Assembly (NCBI GenBank): GCA_963743035.1
Contig: CAVUOB010000006.1
Coordinates: forward strand, 62,001 to 126,000
Direction of reading: 5' to 3'
Length of the DNA: 64,000 bases
DNA from: PALSA-911 sp963743035
GTDB lineage: Bacteria; Pseudomonadota; Alphaproteobacteria; Acetobacterales; Acetobacteraceae
The notes beneath the pieces were generated by a model. It saw nothing but the letters and a program-made list of their open reading frames with translations. It made no database searches and was not told where the DNA came from. Each line of letters starts with the position of its first letter. Positions within the stretch are counted from its first letter, which is position 1. Below are positions 45,007 to 52,151 of the stretch, piece by piece. The translations under genes and the position numbers were made by a program.

Positions 45007-45663
45007 TCAAAACTCGACTTCGAGCTCCTCGACTTCCTCGACCTCGGTCTTTGCTGCCTTGATCCATTCCTGCATCGCCGGCCAGGCCAGGATGCGCTTG
45101 GCGTAGACGGCGCATTCGCCGTCCAGCTTCACGTCATAGGTGAGGAAGCGCGTCACCACCGGGGCATACATCGCATCCGCGACGCTCAGTTTCTCGCCCA
45201 TCAGGTAGGGACCTTTCCAGGTCGACAGGCATTCCCGCCAGATCAACAGGATACGGTCGATATCCATCTGCGCGCTGGACCAGATGGCGAAGCCTGGCCG
45301 GTGGGCGCGGATGTTCATCGGCAGCGTCGAGCGCAATGCGCTGAAGCCCGAATGCATCTCCCCGGAGATCGACCGGCAGCGGGCGCGCGCCTGCCGGTCC
45401 TCCGGGAACATCTGCGCCTCCGGCTTCAGCTCGTTCAGGTATTCGGCGATCGCCAGCGTGTCCCAGATCGAGAAGCCTTCATGGATCAGCGCCGGCACGA
45501 GGATGGAGGAGGAGCGCAGCAGCAATTCCTCGCGCGCCGCGGCATCGTCGGGCGCGACCACCTGTTCGTCGAATGGCAGTCCGGACATTTTTGCCAACAG
45601 GAAGCCCCGCAGCGACCAGGAGGAATAGTTCTTGCTACTGATGATCAGCGTTGCCTCACCCAT
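45007..45663 (-). CDS. Glutathione S-transferase family protein
   Basis: A 218-residue GST. The thioredoxin-like N-domain has LIISSKNYSSWSLRGFLLAK (Ser-rich active-site loop), the cis-Pro block LVPALIHEGFSIWDTLAIAEYL and an all-helical C-domain with LSVADAMYAPVVTRF. The C-terminus is unusually acidic (EVEEVEELEVE). It conjugates or reduces electrophiles with glutathione; substrate unknown. Confidence 0.92.
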   Translation of the reverse strand: MGEATLIISSKNYSSWSLRGFLLAKMSGLPFDEQVVAPDDAAAREELLLRSSSILVPALIHEGFSIWDTLAIAEYLNELKPEAQMFPEDRQARARCRSISGEMHSGFSALRSTLPMNIRAHRPGFAIWSSAQMDIDRILLIWRECLSTWKGPYLMGEKLSVADAMYAPVVTRFLTYDVKLDGECAVYAKRILAWPAMQEWIKAAKTEVEEVEELEVEF

Positions 45664-45795
45664 GCGCCGTCCCCCGGTTGGTATATCGCGGACTCTAGTG
45701 TGGAATCATGGTGCGTCGCAACATAAACTACACTAGCGTGACCATTAACCGGTTCGCATGAACCGGTTCGACAGTCTGAAGGGTAGTGCAAATCC

Positions 45796-47028
45796 GTGAT
45801 CTATCATTCCTACCAGGCGGCCATGGACAGCCTCGAACCCTTCCGGGCCGCCGCGCGCCTGACCGCCGGCATGCTGCGCCAGCCCTGGCCGGCAATGGCC
45901 ATGGCCGGCATGAACGGCCAGAGCCCGCCTGCCTACCTGGCCGCGGCGCTGGAACTGCTGTCCGAGACCGGCACCACGCATAAGCGCCCGCCCTTCGGCA
46001 TAGACGCGGTCACGATCGGCAACCGTGCCGTCGCCATTCGCGAGGAGGCGACCTTCAGCACCCCGTTCGGCACGCTGCTCCACTTCGCCAAGGACATGCC
46101 GCATCATCAGCCGAAGATCCTGGTGGTGGCGCCGATGTCCGGCCATTTCGCCACGCTGCTGCGCGGCACGGTGAAGGTGCTGCTGCAGGACCACGACGTC
46201 TACATCACCGACTGGCACAATGCCCGCGACATACCGCAATCCGCGGGGACTTTCGGCTTCGACGAGTATACCGACCACATCATCCGCTTCCTGGAGATCC
46301 TCGGCCCGGGCTCGCATGTGCTGGCCGTCTGCCAGCCCGCGGTCGCGGTGCTGGCGGCGGTGTCGGTGATGGCGCAGATGAACAACCGGGCGCAGCCGCG
46401 CACCATGACGCTGATGGCCGGCCCGATCGACACCCGGCTCAATCCCACCAAGGTGAACCATTTGGCGAAGGAAAAGCCGATCGCCTGGTTCGAGAAGAAC
46501 CTGATTACTACCGTCCCGCCGGGATTCCCCGGCGCCCGCCGCCGCGTCTATCCCGGTTTCGTCCAGCTCATCGCCTTCATGTCGATGAACATCGACCGCC
46601 ACCGCGCCGCCTTCCGCAGCCAGTTCGAGAATCTGGCCAAGGGCGATGTGGCCAAGGCCACGGCGCACCGCAATTTCTACGAGGAATACCTGGCGGTGAT
46701 GGATTTGCCGGCGGAGTTCTACATCCAGACCGTGCAGCGGGTGTTCCAGGACCACGATCTGCCGCTCGGCAAGATGACCTGGCACATGCGCCCGGTGGAT
46801 CCCGGCGCCATCCGCCGCACCGCGCTGTTCACGGTGGAAGGCGAGCTCGACGATATCTGCGCCATCGGCCAGACCATGGCGGCCCTGGATCTGTGCAAGA
46901 ACCTCAGCCCGACGAAGAAGCGCCACCATCTGCAGACCGGCGTCGGGCATTACGGCGTGTTCAACGGCCGCCGCTGGGCCGGCGAGATCTATCCGCTGTT
47001 GCGCGAATTCATCCAAAGCAACGCCTGA
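45796..47028 (+). CDS. phaZ: Intracellular polyhydroxyalkanoate depolymerase
   Basis: A 410-residue protein of the PhaZ family of amorphous PHB granule depolymerases. The lipase-box position holds the nucleophile Cys179 in AVCQPAVAVL. HFAKDMPHHQPKILVVAPMSG, IPQSAGTFGFDEYTDHII and the C-terminal LQTGVGHYGVFNGRRW (catalytic His) are conserved. It mobilises carbon stores. The GTG at 45796 gives the normal N-terminus (MIYHSYQAAMD). It is divergent from the GST gene. Confidence 0.93.
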   Translation: MIYHSYQAAMDSLEPFRAAARLTAGMLRQPWPAMAMAGMNGQSPPAYLAAALELLSETGTTHKRPPFGIDAVTIGNRAVAIREEATFSTPFGTLLHFAKDMPHHQPKILVVAPMSGHFATLLRGTVKVLLQDHDVYITDWHNARDIPQSAGTFGFDEYTDHIIRFLEILGPGSHVLAVCQPAVAVLAAVSVMAQMNNRAQPRTMTLMAGPIDTRLNPTKVNHLAKEKPIAWFEKNLITTVPPGFPGARRRVYPGFVQLIAFMSMNIDRHRAAFRSQFENLAKGDVAKATAHRNFYEEYLAVMDLPAEFYIQTVQRVFQDHDLPLGKMTWHMRPVDPGAIRRTALFTVEGELDDICAIGQTMAALDLCKNLSPTKKRHHLQTGVGHYGVFNGRRWAGEIYPLLREFIQSNA

Positions 47029-47097
47029 TTTGGCGGCAATTGCCTATGGCAGGAGCATTTTGACGAAGGGCTGGCTGTTCCAATTCTCGGAGAGATC

Positions 47098-47982
47098 ATG
47101 AGCACGACGACATCCCGCTTCGGGGTCCGACAGATTGCGGAAACTTTTGGCGCCACCGTCGAGGGCATTGGGATCAGCGGCAGCATCCCGCAGCCCGAAT
47201 TCGCCGCCTTCCTCGAACTGTTCCACCGCTACCACGTGCTGGTGGTGCCGACCGCAGGCGTCGATCCCGCCGACCTGGTGGCGTTCAGCCGCCGCTTCGG
47301 TGAGTTGGAGATCCATGCGCGGGTGGAGAACACGCTGAAGACGCATCCGGAGATCTTCTGCGTGGGCAACGCCGAGGATCCCGGGCTGTACAAGGCCTCG
47401 TTCAGCACCGGCGTCGAGCAATGGCACGGCGACAGCTCGTACCGCGAGGTGCCGAGCGACGCGTCCTTGTTCCTTGGCGTCATCTGTCCGCCGGAGGGCG
47501 GCGACACCTGGTTCGCCGACGCCGTGAGCGCCTATCGCGACTTGCCGGAGAGCACGCAGCGGGAGATCGAGAGGCTGCGCGCGGTGCACGACCTGCACAC
47601 GCTGACGGAATTCGGCCGCCGCACCACGCCGGGCCGCCCCAGCCTGTCGGCGGAACGCCGCCGCGAGTTCCCCCCGGTGTCCCAGCCGCTGGTGCGCCGC
47701 CATCCGGTGACCGGGGAGAGATCGCTGTTCCTGTGTCCGGCCGTGATCAGCCATGTCGAGGGCATGCCGGCCGAGGCCGGTGCGGCGCTGATCGAGGACC
47801 TGACCGCCCATTCGACGCAGGAGAGATATGTCTACCGGCACAAATGGCGGGCAGGGGATCTGGTGATCTGGGACAATCGCTGCGTGCTGCACACGGCCAG
47901 CCTGTTCGACCATACGAAATACCAGCGGCTGATGTTCCGCACGACGGTGGCGGGGAACCAGATCACGGCGCAGGTGGCGTAG
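47098..47982 (+). CDS. TauD/TfdA family Fe(II)/2-oxoglutarate dioxygenase
   Basis: A 294-residue dioxygenase. The iron facial triad is H110-x-D112 (EQWHGDSSY) and the distal H265 (CVLHTAS). The 2-oxoglutarate Arg lies in the C-terminal YQRLMFRTTVAG block. It likely cleaves a sulfonate, ether or amino-acid derivative by hydroxylation; substrate unknown. A degraded copy of its last about 60 codons occurs at 51951-52139, on the far side of the papain-chagasin operon. Confidence 0.92.
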   Translation: MSTTTSRFGVRQIAETFGATVEGIGISGSIPQPEFAAFLELFHRYHVLVVPTAGVDPADLVAFSRRFGELEIHARVENTLKTHPEIFCVGNAEDPGLYKASFSTGVEQWHGDSSYREVPSDASLFLGVICPPEGGDTWFADAVSAYRDLPESTQREIERLRAVHDLHTLTEFGRRTTPGRPSLSAERRREFPPVSQPLVRRHPVTGERSLFLCPAVISHVEGMPAEAGAALIEDLTAHSTQERYVYRHKWRAGDLVIWDNRCVLHTASLFDHTKYQRLMFRTTVAGNQITAQVA

Positions 47983-48692
47983 TCGGTTTCTTGAGGCGGT
48001 CCGCCAGTGGCGCTACAGGCATGCCGGTGGGGATCGTGTCTACGCAACGAATCGCTTTTCCGCATTCCCACCGTCGAGCCGACATGGACTTTGGCCGAGA
48101 AACCGCGACGGGCGGCATGACCGCGGCCAAACTCGCAAGAAGAATATATGGAATCAATGTATTAAATAATATATGATAAGCAACGTTATCATATATGCGA
48201 TCGCCCACATGCCGCCCGCTTTGGCGCATGCCGGGGCGCGTGACGCAGTTCCAGATATTTTCCTTGGCTCTTCCCAAAGAAAATCCGCGCCACGCTGTCC
48301 CTGGCGGTTCGAGGCTCCCTTGGAAGAACACTGAATTTCTGGCCCCGGCGTTCGGCGCGATCATCCTGACCGGAACATTACTTCCTGTTCAGGCAACGAA
48401 TTCTAACGTTACAACTGGCAAAGCTGCCTGTCAGCGTTGTTGAAATCGGTAACGATCGCGCGACCATGCGCTGCTGTGATTTGGATTGCGGCCATGAGCT
48501 GGATTAAGATGAGATCATTACGAATTGCCGATGCGTTCACCTGGATCGTGCCGTCCGCATGGTTATTTAGGGGAACGCAACGAGAGCCGGGCCATCGCCC
48601 GACGCGGTATCGTCTCCGAAAACGACCGAACACGGCCAGGCCGCCTTCGCCAAATTCCAGAGGACAACGATAAAACCTGTCGGAGGTAAAGG
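47983..48692. other. Intergenic region with an AT-rich core before the papain operon
   Basis: 710 bases without a convincing gene. Much lower GC (visibly A/T-rich at 48140-48200) than the flanks. It contains an 11-bp palindrome at 48169-48196 and a GGAGG ribosome site at 48682-48686 for the next gene. It probably carries the promoter of the peptidase operon; no -35/-10 pair is convincing. Confidence 0.5.
48169..48196. promoter_or_regulatory. AT-rich perfect palindrome, operator candidate
   Basis: ATATATGATAA and its exact reverse complement TTATCATATAT separated by GCAACG. There is no following T-run, and the site is about 500 bases before the peptidase gene, so its role (operator, terminator of tauD, or IS end) is open. 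Confidence 0.5.
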
Positions 48693-49787
48693 ATGTCCCA
48701 AGAAAGCGATGCTGCCCAACTGCAATCCCTTATCCAAGCGGCCAATGCCGGATGGAGCGCGGGCGTTACGTCCGTATCGGCATTGCCGGTCGAGCAACAG
48801 CTGCAACGACTAGGCTATCGGGGCGGTGGTCCTGACCGGGAAACGCTGGAAGAGCGATCGCAAATCTCGGCGTCACGCGCGTCGGCTGCCAAAATCACCG
48901 CGATTGGGGTGGCCGCCGCCTTTGATTGGCGCAATGTCGGGGGAAACAACTTCGTCACGCCGATAAGAGACCAGGGGGGATGCGGTTCCTGCGTCGCCTT
49001 CGGCTCCACTGCAACCGTCGAAGCGAAACTCCGCATCCAGAGGGGCAATCCCTCATTGGCTGTCGACCTGTCGGAAGCCTCGCTGTTTTTCTGCATCGGT
49101 CCCGCCTCGGGCGCGAGCTGCGGGGGTGGCTGGTACATGACGCCGGCAATGGACGGGTATAAGAATACCGGCGTTCCCGATGAAGCATGCTTTCCTTACA
49201 CGGATCATCAGCAGGCCTGCGGCCAATGCTCTGACTGGCAGGGCCGCGCGACCAAGATTACGGGTTGGCACACGATCGGCTCGGTCGCCGACATGAAGGC
49301 CTGGATTTCGACCAACGGGCCTCTGGCAACATGCTTCACCGTTTACAATGATTTCTTCAGCTACAAGAGCGGTGTCTACCGGCACGTCACCGGCGGGGTG
49401 GCCGGTGGCCATTGCGTATCTGTGATCGGCTACGACGATGCGGGCGCCTTCTGGATCTGCAAGAACAGTTGGGGTACCGGTTGGGGAGAGGGGGGATTCT
49501 TCTGCATTGCGTACGGGGACTGCGGCATAGACTCCACGATGTGGGCGGTCGAAGGAATCCTCGAGACCGGATGGCTGAACAACGTCCGGGTTATCGGATT
49601 GTGGACAATCGACCAGGATCGCAATGCATGGGCCTATCTCTCCGGCTATGGCTGGAGGAAGATTGCGCCCGACAACGACAACATCTTCTTCGATCTGCTG
49701 AGATTGCTGGCCGCTGCCAAGGAAGGCGCGCGTCCGGTGAACGTTTATCAGGACGCAGGGGTTATCAAGCAGATCTACGTTCTCTGA
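48693..49787 (+). CDS. Papain-family (C1) cysteine peptidase with an extra C-terminal domain
   Basis: A 364-residue protein. Residues 1-75 look like a propeptide-like segment without a signal sequence. The peptidase domain is about 76-290: oxyanion Gln94 and nucleophile Cys100 (RDQGGCGSCVAF), GGGWYMTPAMDGYKNTG, His240 (GGHCVSVIGYDD) and Asn258 (CKNSWGTGWGEGGFF), so the catalytic set is complete. Residues 297-364 (GLWTIDQDRNAWAYL, GYGWRKIAP, IKQIYVL) form a separate domain also found as the next gene's product. RBS GGAGG 6 bases upstream. It is in an operon with a chagasin-type inhibitor. Confidence 0.9.
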   Translation: MSQESDAAQLQSLIQAANAGWSAGVTSVSALPVEQQLQRLGYRGGGPDRETLEERSQISASRASAAKITAIGVAAAFDWRNVGGNNFVTPIRDQGGCGSCVAFGSTATVEAKLRIQRGNPSLAVDLSEASLFFCIGPASGASCGGGWYMTPAMDGYKNTGVPDEACFPYTDHQQACGQCSDWQGRATKITGWHTIGSVADMKAWISTNGPLATCFTVYNDFFSYKSGVYRHVTGGVAGGHCVSVIGYDDAGAFWICKNSWGTGWGEGGFFCIAYGDCGIDSTMWAVEGILETGWLNNVRVIGLWTIDQDRNAWAYLSGYGWRKIAPDNDNIFFDLLRLLAAAKEGARPVNVYQDAGVIKQIYVL

Positions 49788-49805
49788 AGGAGTGGGAGAA
49801 AAATC

Positions 49806-50165
49806 ATGTCTGAAACCAAACCGGAAACGTTGCCAGAGACTTCGCAGTCTGGTGATACAATTTCGGCGGAAATTGTCGGACCGACCGCGTCGCCGCCGTC
49901 ATCCGCGCTAGCGGCAGCCGCCGCCGGCGGCATCGGAGCGACAGTGTGGGTCAATGGCAAGAAGATCAACGCTCTGTGGGCGATCAACGAAAATCGAAAT
50001 TCGTGGGTCAGTGTGGCCGGCGTAGGATGGGTGAAACTGGCAAACAACTCAGATTCTGCCATCGTCGCTCTGACCATGCTGGGTGCCGATGCGAAGCTGA
50101 CCCAGGGTACGGTCAACTACCGCCAGGAGTCCGACAATATGATACATGAGATGTATGTATGGTAG
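49806..50165 (+). CDS. Small protein carrying the peptidase-associated GW domain
   Basis: A 119-residue protein. The first 40 residues are low-complexity (Thr, Pro, Ser, then a run of Ala) and end AAAGGIGA. Residues 54-119 are homologous to the C-terminal domain of the upstream peptidase: ALWAINENRNSWVSV, GVGWVKLAN, IHEMYVW align with GLWTIDQDRNAWAYL, GYGWRKIAP, IKQIYVL. It may bind the same partner as the peptidase or be its substrate or decoy. Starts 18 bases after the peptidase stop with GGGAG upstream. Confidence 0.75.
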   Translation: MSETKPETLPETSQSGDTISAEIVGPTASPPSSALAAAAAGGIGATVWVNGKKINALWAINENRNSWVSVAGVGWVKLANNSDSAIVALTMLGADAKLTQGTVNYRQESDNMIHEMYVW

Positions 50166-50197
50166 GATCCTGACGATCCGCGAGCACGGAGGACGCC

Positions 50198-50446
50198 ATG
50201 CCGGAGGATTCGAAGCCGGAACTGACGATCGAGGCCGCCGCGCAGCTTGCAGCGGCCAGCCCGGTTGGGATGCAAACAGCACCGCTGCGCATACCACCTG
50301 GGTGCTCGGTCGCCGTCGAGAAGATGGACCTCGCGACTGGCTCCTCCGTCACGGCTCCATCCGCGGAGCCTCCGGATATAGTCGGGTCTCGGGCGCGATC
50401 TCTTGCGAGCGGCAGTGCGCCCACCCAGGAACCGCCTGAGCCATGA
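50198..50446 (+). CDS. Small hypothetical protein in the peptidase operon
   Basis: An 82-residue protein, not recognised. It is acidic and rich in Ala, Ser and Pro, with one cysteine (in PPGCSVAVEK), no signal peptide and a likely disordered C-terminus (SAPTQEPPEP). GGAGG lies 7 bases before the ATG, the gap to the upstream gene is 32 bases and the next start is 6 bases after its stop, so it is a genuine operon member. Possible roles are substrate, adaptor or second inhibitor; nothing in the sequence decides. Confidence 0.6.
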   Translation: MPEDSKPELTIEAAAQLAAASPVGMQTAPLRIPPGCSVAVEKMDLATGSSVTAPSAEPPDIVGSRARSLASGSAPTQEPPEP

Positions 50447-50452
50447 CGGGTC

Positions 50453-50773
50453 ATGGCTGAGATCGTGGTCAGAGAAGGCGAGACTGCGCGCACCGTGACC
50501 GTTGCCACTGGTGACGAGGTCAAGGTGGAGCTGTCAGAGAACCCGACCACCGGGTTCCGCTGGCAGGTTACCTCCGTCGACGCAGGCGTGCTCCGCCTTC
50601 AGTCAGATGATTTTGTGCCAAGTGCCGGTGCAGCGGTCGGCAGCAGCGGTCTGCGCGTGTTCCGCTTTGCCGCCGTCAATTCGGGCGGCACCGAAGTCCG
50701 GCTCGAACTCAAGCGGCCGTGGGAAGCGCAGCCTCCCAGGTCAACATTCGCGATCCTGGTCTCGGTGGGATGA
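50453..50773 (+). CDS. Chagasin-family (I42) cysteine-peptidase inhibitor
   Basis: A 106-residue immunoglobulin-like protein. It shows the three inhibitory loops of the I42 family: NPTTGF at 30-35, a Gly-rich loop GSSG at 63-66 and RPW at 88-90. Chagasins block papain-family peptidases by inserting these loops into the active-site cleft. It lacks a signal peptide, as does the peptidase encoded three genes upstream, so both probably act in the same compartment. The 3' end overlaps, on the other strand, the end of a PEP-CTERM gene. Confidence 0.9.
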   Translation: MAEIVVREGETARTVTVATGDEVKVELSENPTTGFRWQVTSVDAGVLRLQSDDFVPSAGAAVGSSGLRVFRFAAVNSGGTEVRLELKRPWEAQPPRSTFAILVSVG

Positions 50774-51767
50774 CACTCTGGCCGCCGTCCGGCGGCCGCG
50801 TCACCTGAACCGGGCCGCCGACGTCTTGGTTTTGTGATGCCCCTGGCTCGTGGCGAGCCGTCGGCCGCCTGCGCCGTCCGCGGGCGGCAAGGCCGATCAG
50901 GCCGGGCAGGGCGATGCCAAGCAGGGTGATCGCGGAGGGTTCGGCTATGGCGGACGAGAAGCCGTAGATCGATGGCCCGGAGACCGTGCCGGACAGCGTC
51001 TCGATGAAGTCGAGCGGAATGTCGGCTGCTTCGCCGGCAGCGAGGTCGATTGGCAAGGTGAACTCGGCCGCGGTGGGGTCCATGACCCAACGGTTGTCGG
51101 AGAAGGCGTTGGGCTGACCGCCGGTGTCTCCGTCGAAGAAGCCGGGGGTCCGTTGCCAGACGATCTGGCCGGTGCTGTCGGTCACGGTGTCGGGCGAGGT
51201 GTTGCTGAAGACCGATGTCGAGTTGAACAGCGTGGCACCCGTCGCGAGATCGACGACGGAAATGTTGTCGGTGATGCTCCCGGTATCGCCCGGGCCGAGA
51301 TAGGCATCGATCGTCTCGGCCGGGTCGCGCCTGACGGTCAGGATCACATCTATGCCGGTAAGGACGGGTACCGGCGGCGACATGACCGCCTTGGTGATAT
51401 CGACCTGGGTGCCGTTGATGCTGCCGGGTGGCGTGGCGGATCCGACACGCGAGATCGTGTCCGTTGCCAGATTGGCGGAGATCGTGGAGATGGCGACCGG
51501 GGGAGGGCCTCCCACGGCCGCGGTGGCGTTGCCGCCGCCTGGCGGTATCGGACTGGTTACCGTGGCCCCGGTCGCGGTGTTGGTCGCCACCGCCTGGCCG
51601 GTTGCCATCGCGGGAACCAGCACCACGGGCGGAAGAAAGCCGAAGCGCAGGTTGACCGCGTCAATGTCCAGGATAAGCCCGGCCCTGGCATTGCCGGTGA
51701 ACAGGACCATTCCGCCGAGTATTGCGAGACCAGCAGCCGAAAATCTTGGCAAGGTGGAGCTGCGCAT
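50709..51767 (-). CDS. PEP-CTERM-like secreted protein with C-terminal extension
   Basis: A 352-residue protein. The signal peptide follows MRSSTLPRFSAAGLAILGG. The middle is Thr/Val/Pro-rich with no known catalytic motif. A sorting signal AEPSAITLLGIALPGLIGL with AARGRRRR follows at about 265-295. Unlike normal PEP-CTERM proteins, the frame then runs on for about 55 residues (starting PTARHEPGASQNQ), overlapping the chagasin gene by 65 bases. The extension suggests a lost stop codon. The ATG at 51767 is preferred over 51794. Confidence 0.7.
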   Translation of the reverse strand: MRSSTLPRFSAAGLAILGGMVLFTGNARAGLILDIDAVNLRFGFLPPVVLVPAMATGQAVATNTATGATVTSPIPPGGGNATAAVGGPPPVAISTISANLATDTISRVGSATPPGSINGTQVDITKAVMSPPVPVLTGIDVILTVRRDPAETIDAYLGPGDTGSITDNISVVDLATGATLFNSTSVFSNTSPDTVTDSTGQIVWQRTPGFFDGDTGGQPNAFSDNRWVMDPTAAEFTLPIDLAAGEAADIPLDFIETLSGTVSGPSIYGFSSAIAEPSAITLLGIALPGLIGLAARGRRRRPTARHEPGASQNQDVGGPVQVTRPPDGGQSVIPPRPGSRMLTWEAALPTAA

Positions 51768-51950
51768 GCCGCCCTCCTGGCGTCGATCGGACATTCCCCC
51801 GACGAACGGCGGACCGATCAGGCAGGATCAGTGGTGATCGCTGCCTTTCGGAGCAATTCAACAACGCGCGACGGGCAAGAATTCTGGCCCCTTCCTCGTG
51901 GCCGGGGGATGTCCCGCGATTGCGGGGGCAGGGCCGGTGTACTCCTGATT

Positions 51951-52139
51951 GAGCCTCTGGCCGCCCATGCGACCCAGGAAAGAATATGTGCCGGCACAGA
52001 TGGCGAGCAGGGGGTCCGGTGATCTGAGATCAGCCGCCGCGTGCTGCACACGGCCAGCCTGTTCGACCATGCGCAATGCCAGCGGTTGATGCTTCGCACG
52101 ACGGTGGCGGGCAATCAGATCACCGCCCAGGACTTTTGA
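51951..52139 (+). pseudogene. tauD 3'-end relic
   Basis: About 190 bases resemble codons 240-294 of the tauD gene at 47098. Exact blocks include GTGCTGCACACGGCCAGCCT and GTTCGACCAT, and CGCACGACGGTGGCGGG near the end. Encoded blocks are AAHATQE, VLHTASLFDHAQCQRLM and LRTTVAGNQITAQ. Substitutions and small indels break the frame and there is no start. It is the remnant of a second tauD-like gene or of a segmental duplication. Confidence 0.8.
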
Positions 52140-52151
52140 GCAGCTTCGCTC

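Noticed and set aside
49806..50446. RiPP precursor peptides processed by the papain-like peptidase at the Ala-Ala-Gly-Gly site
   Set aside because: The double-Gly follows a low-complexity head, but the remainder is a folded domain shared with the peptidase and no modifying enzymes are present; kept only as a remote idea.
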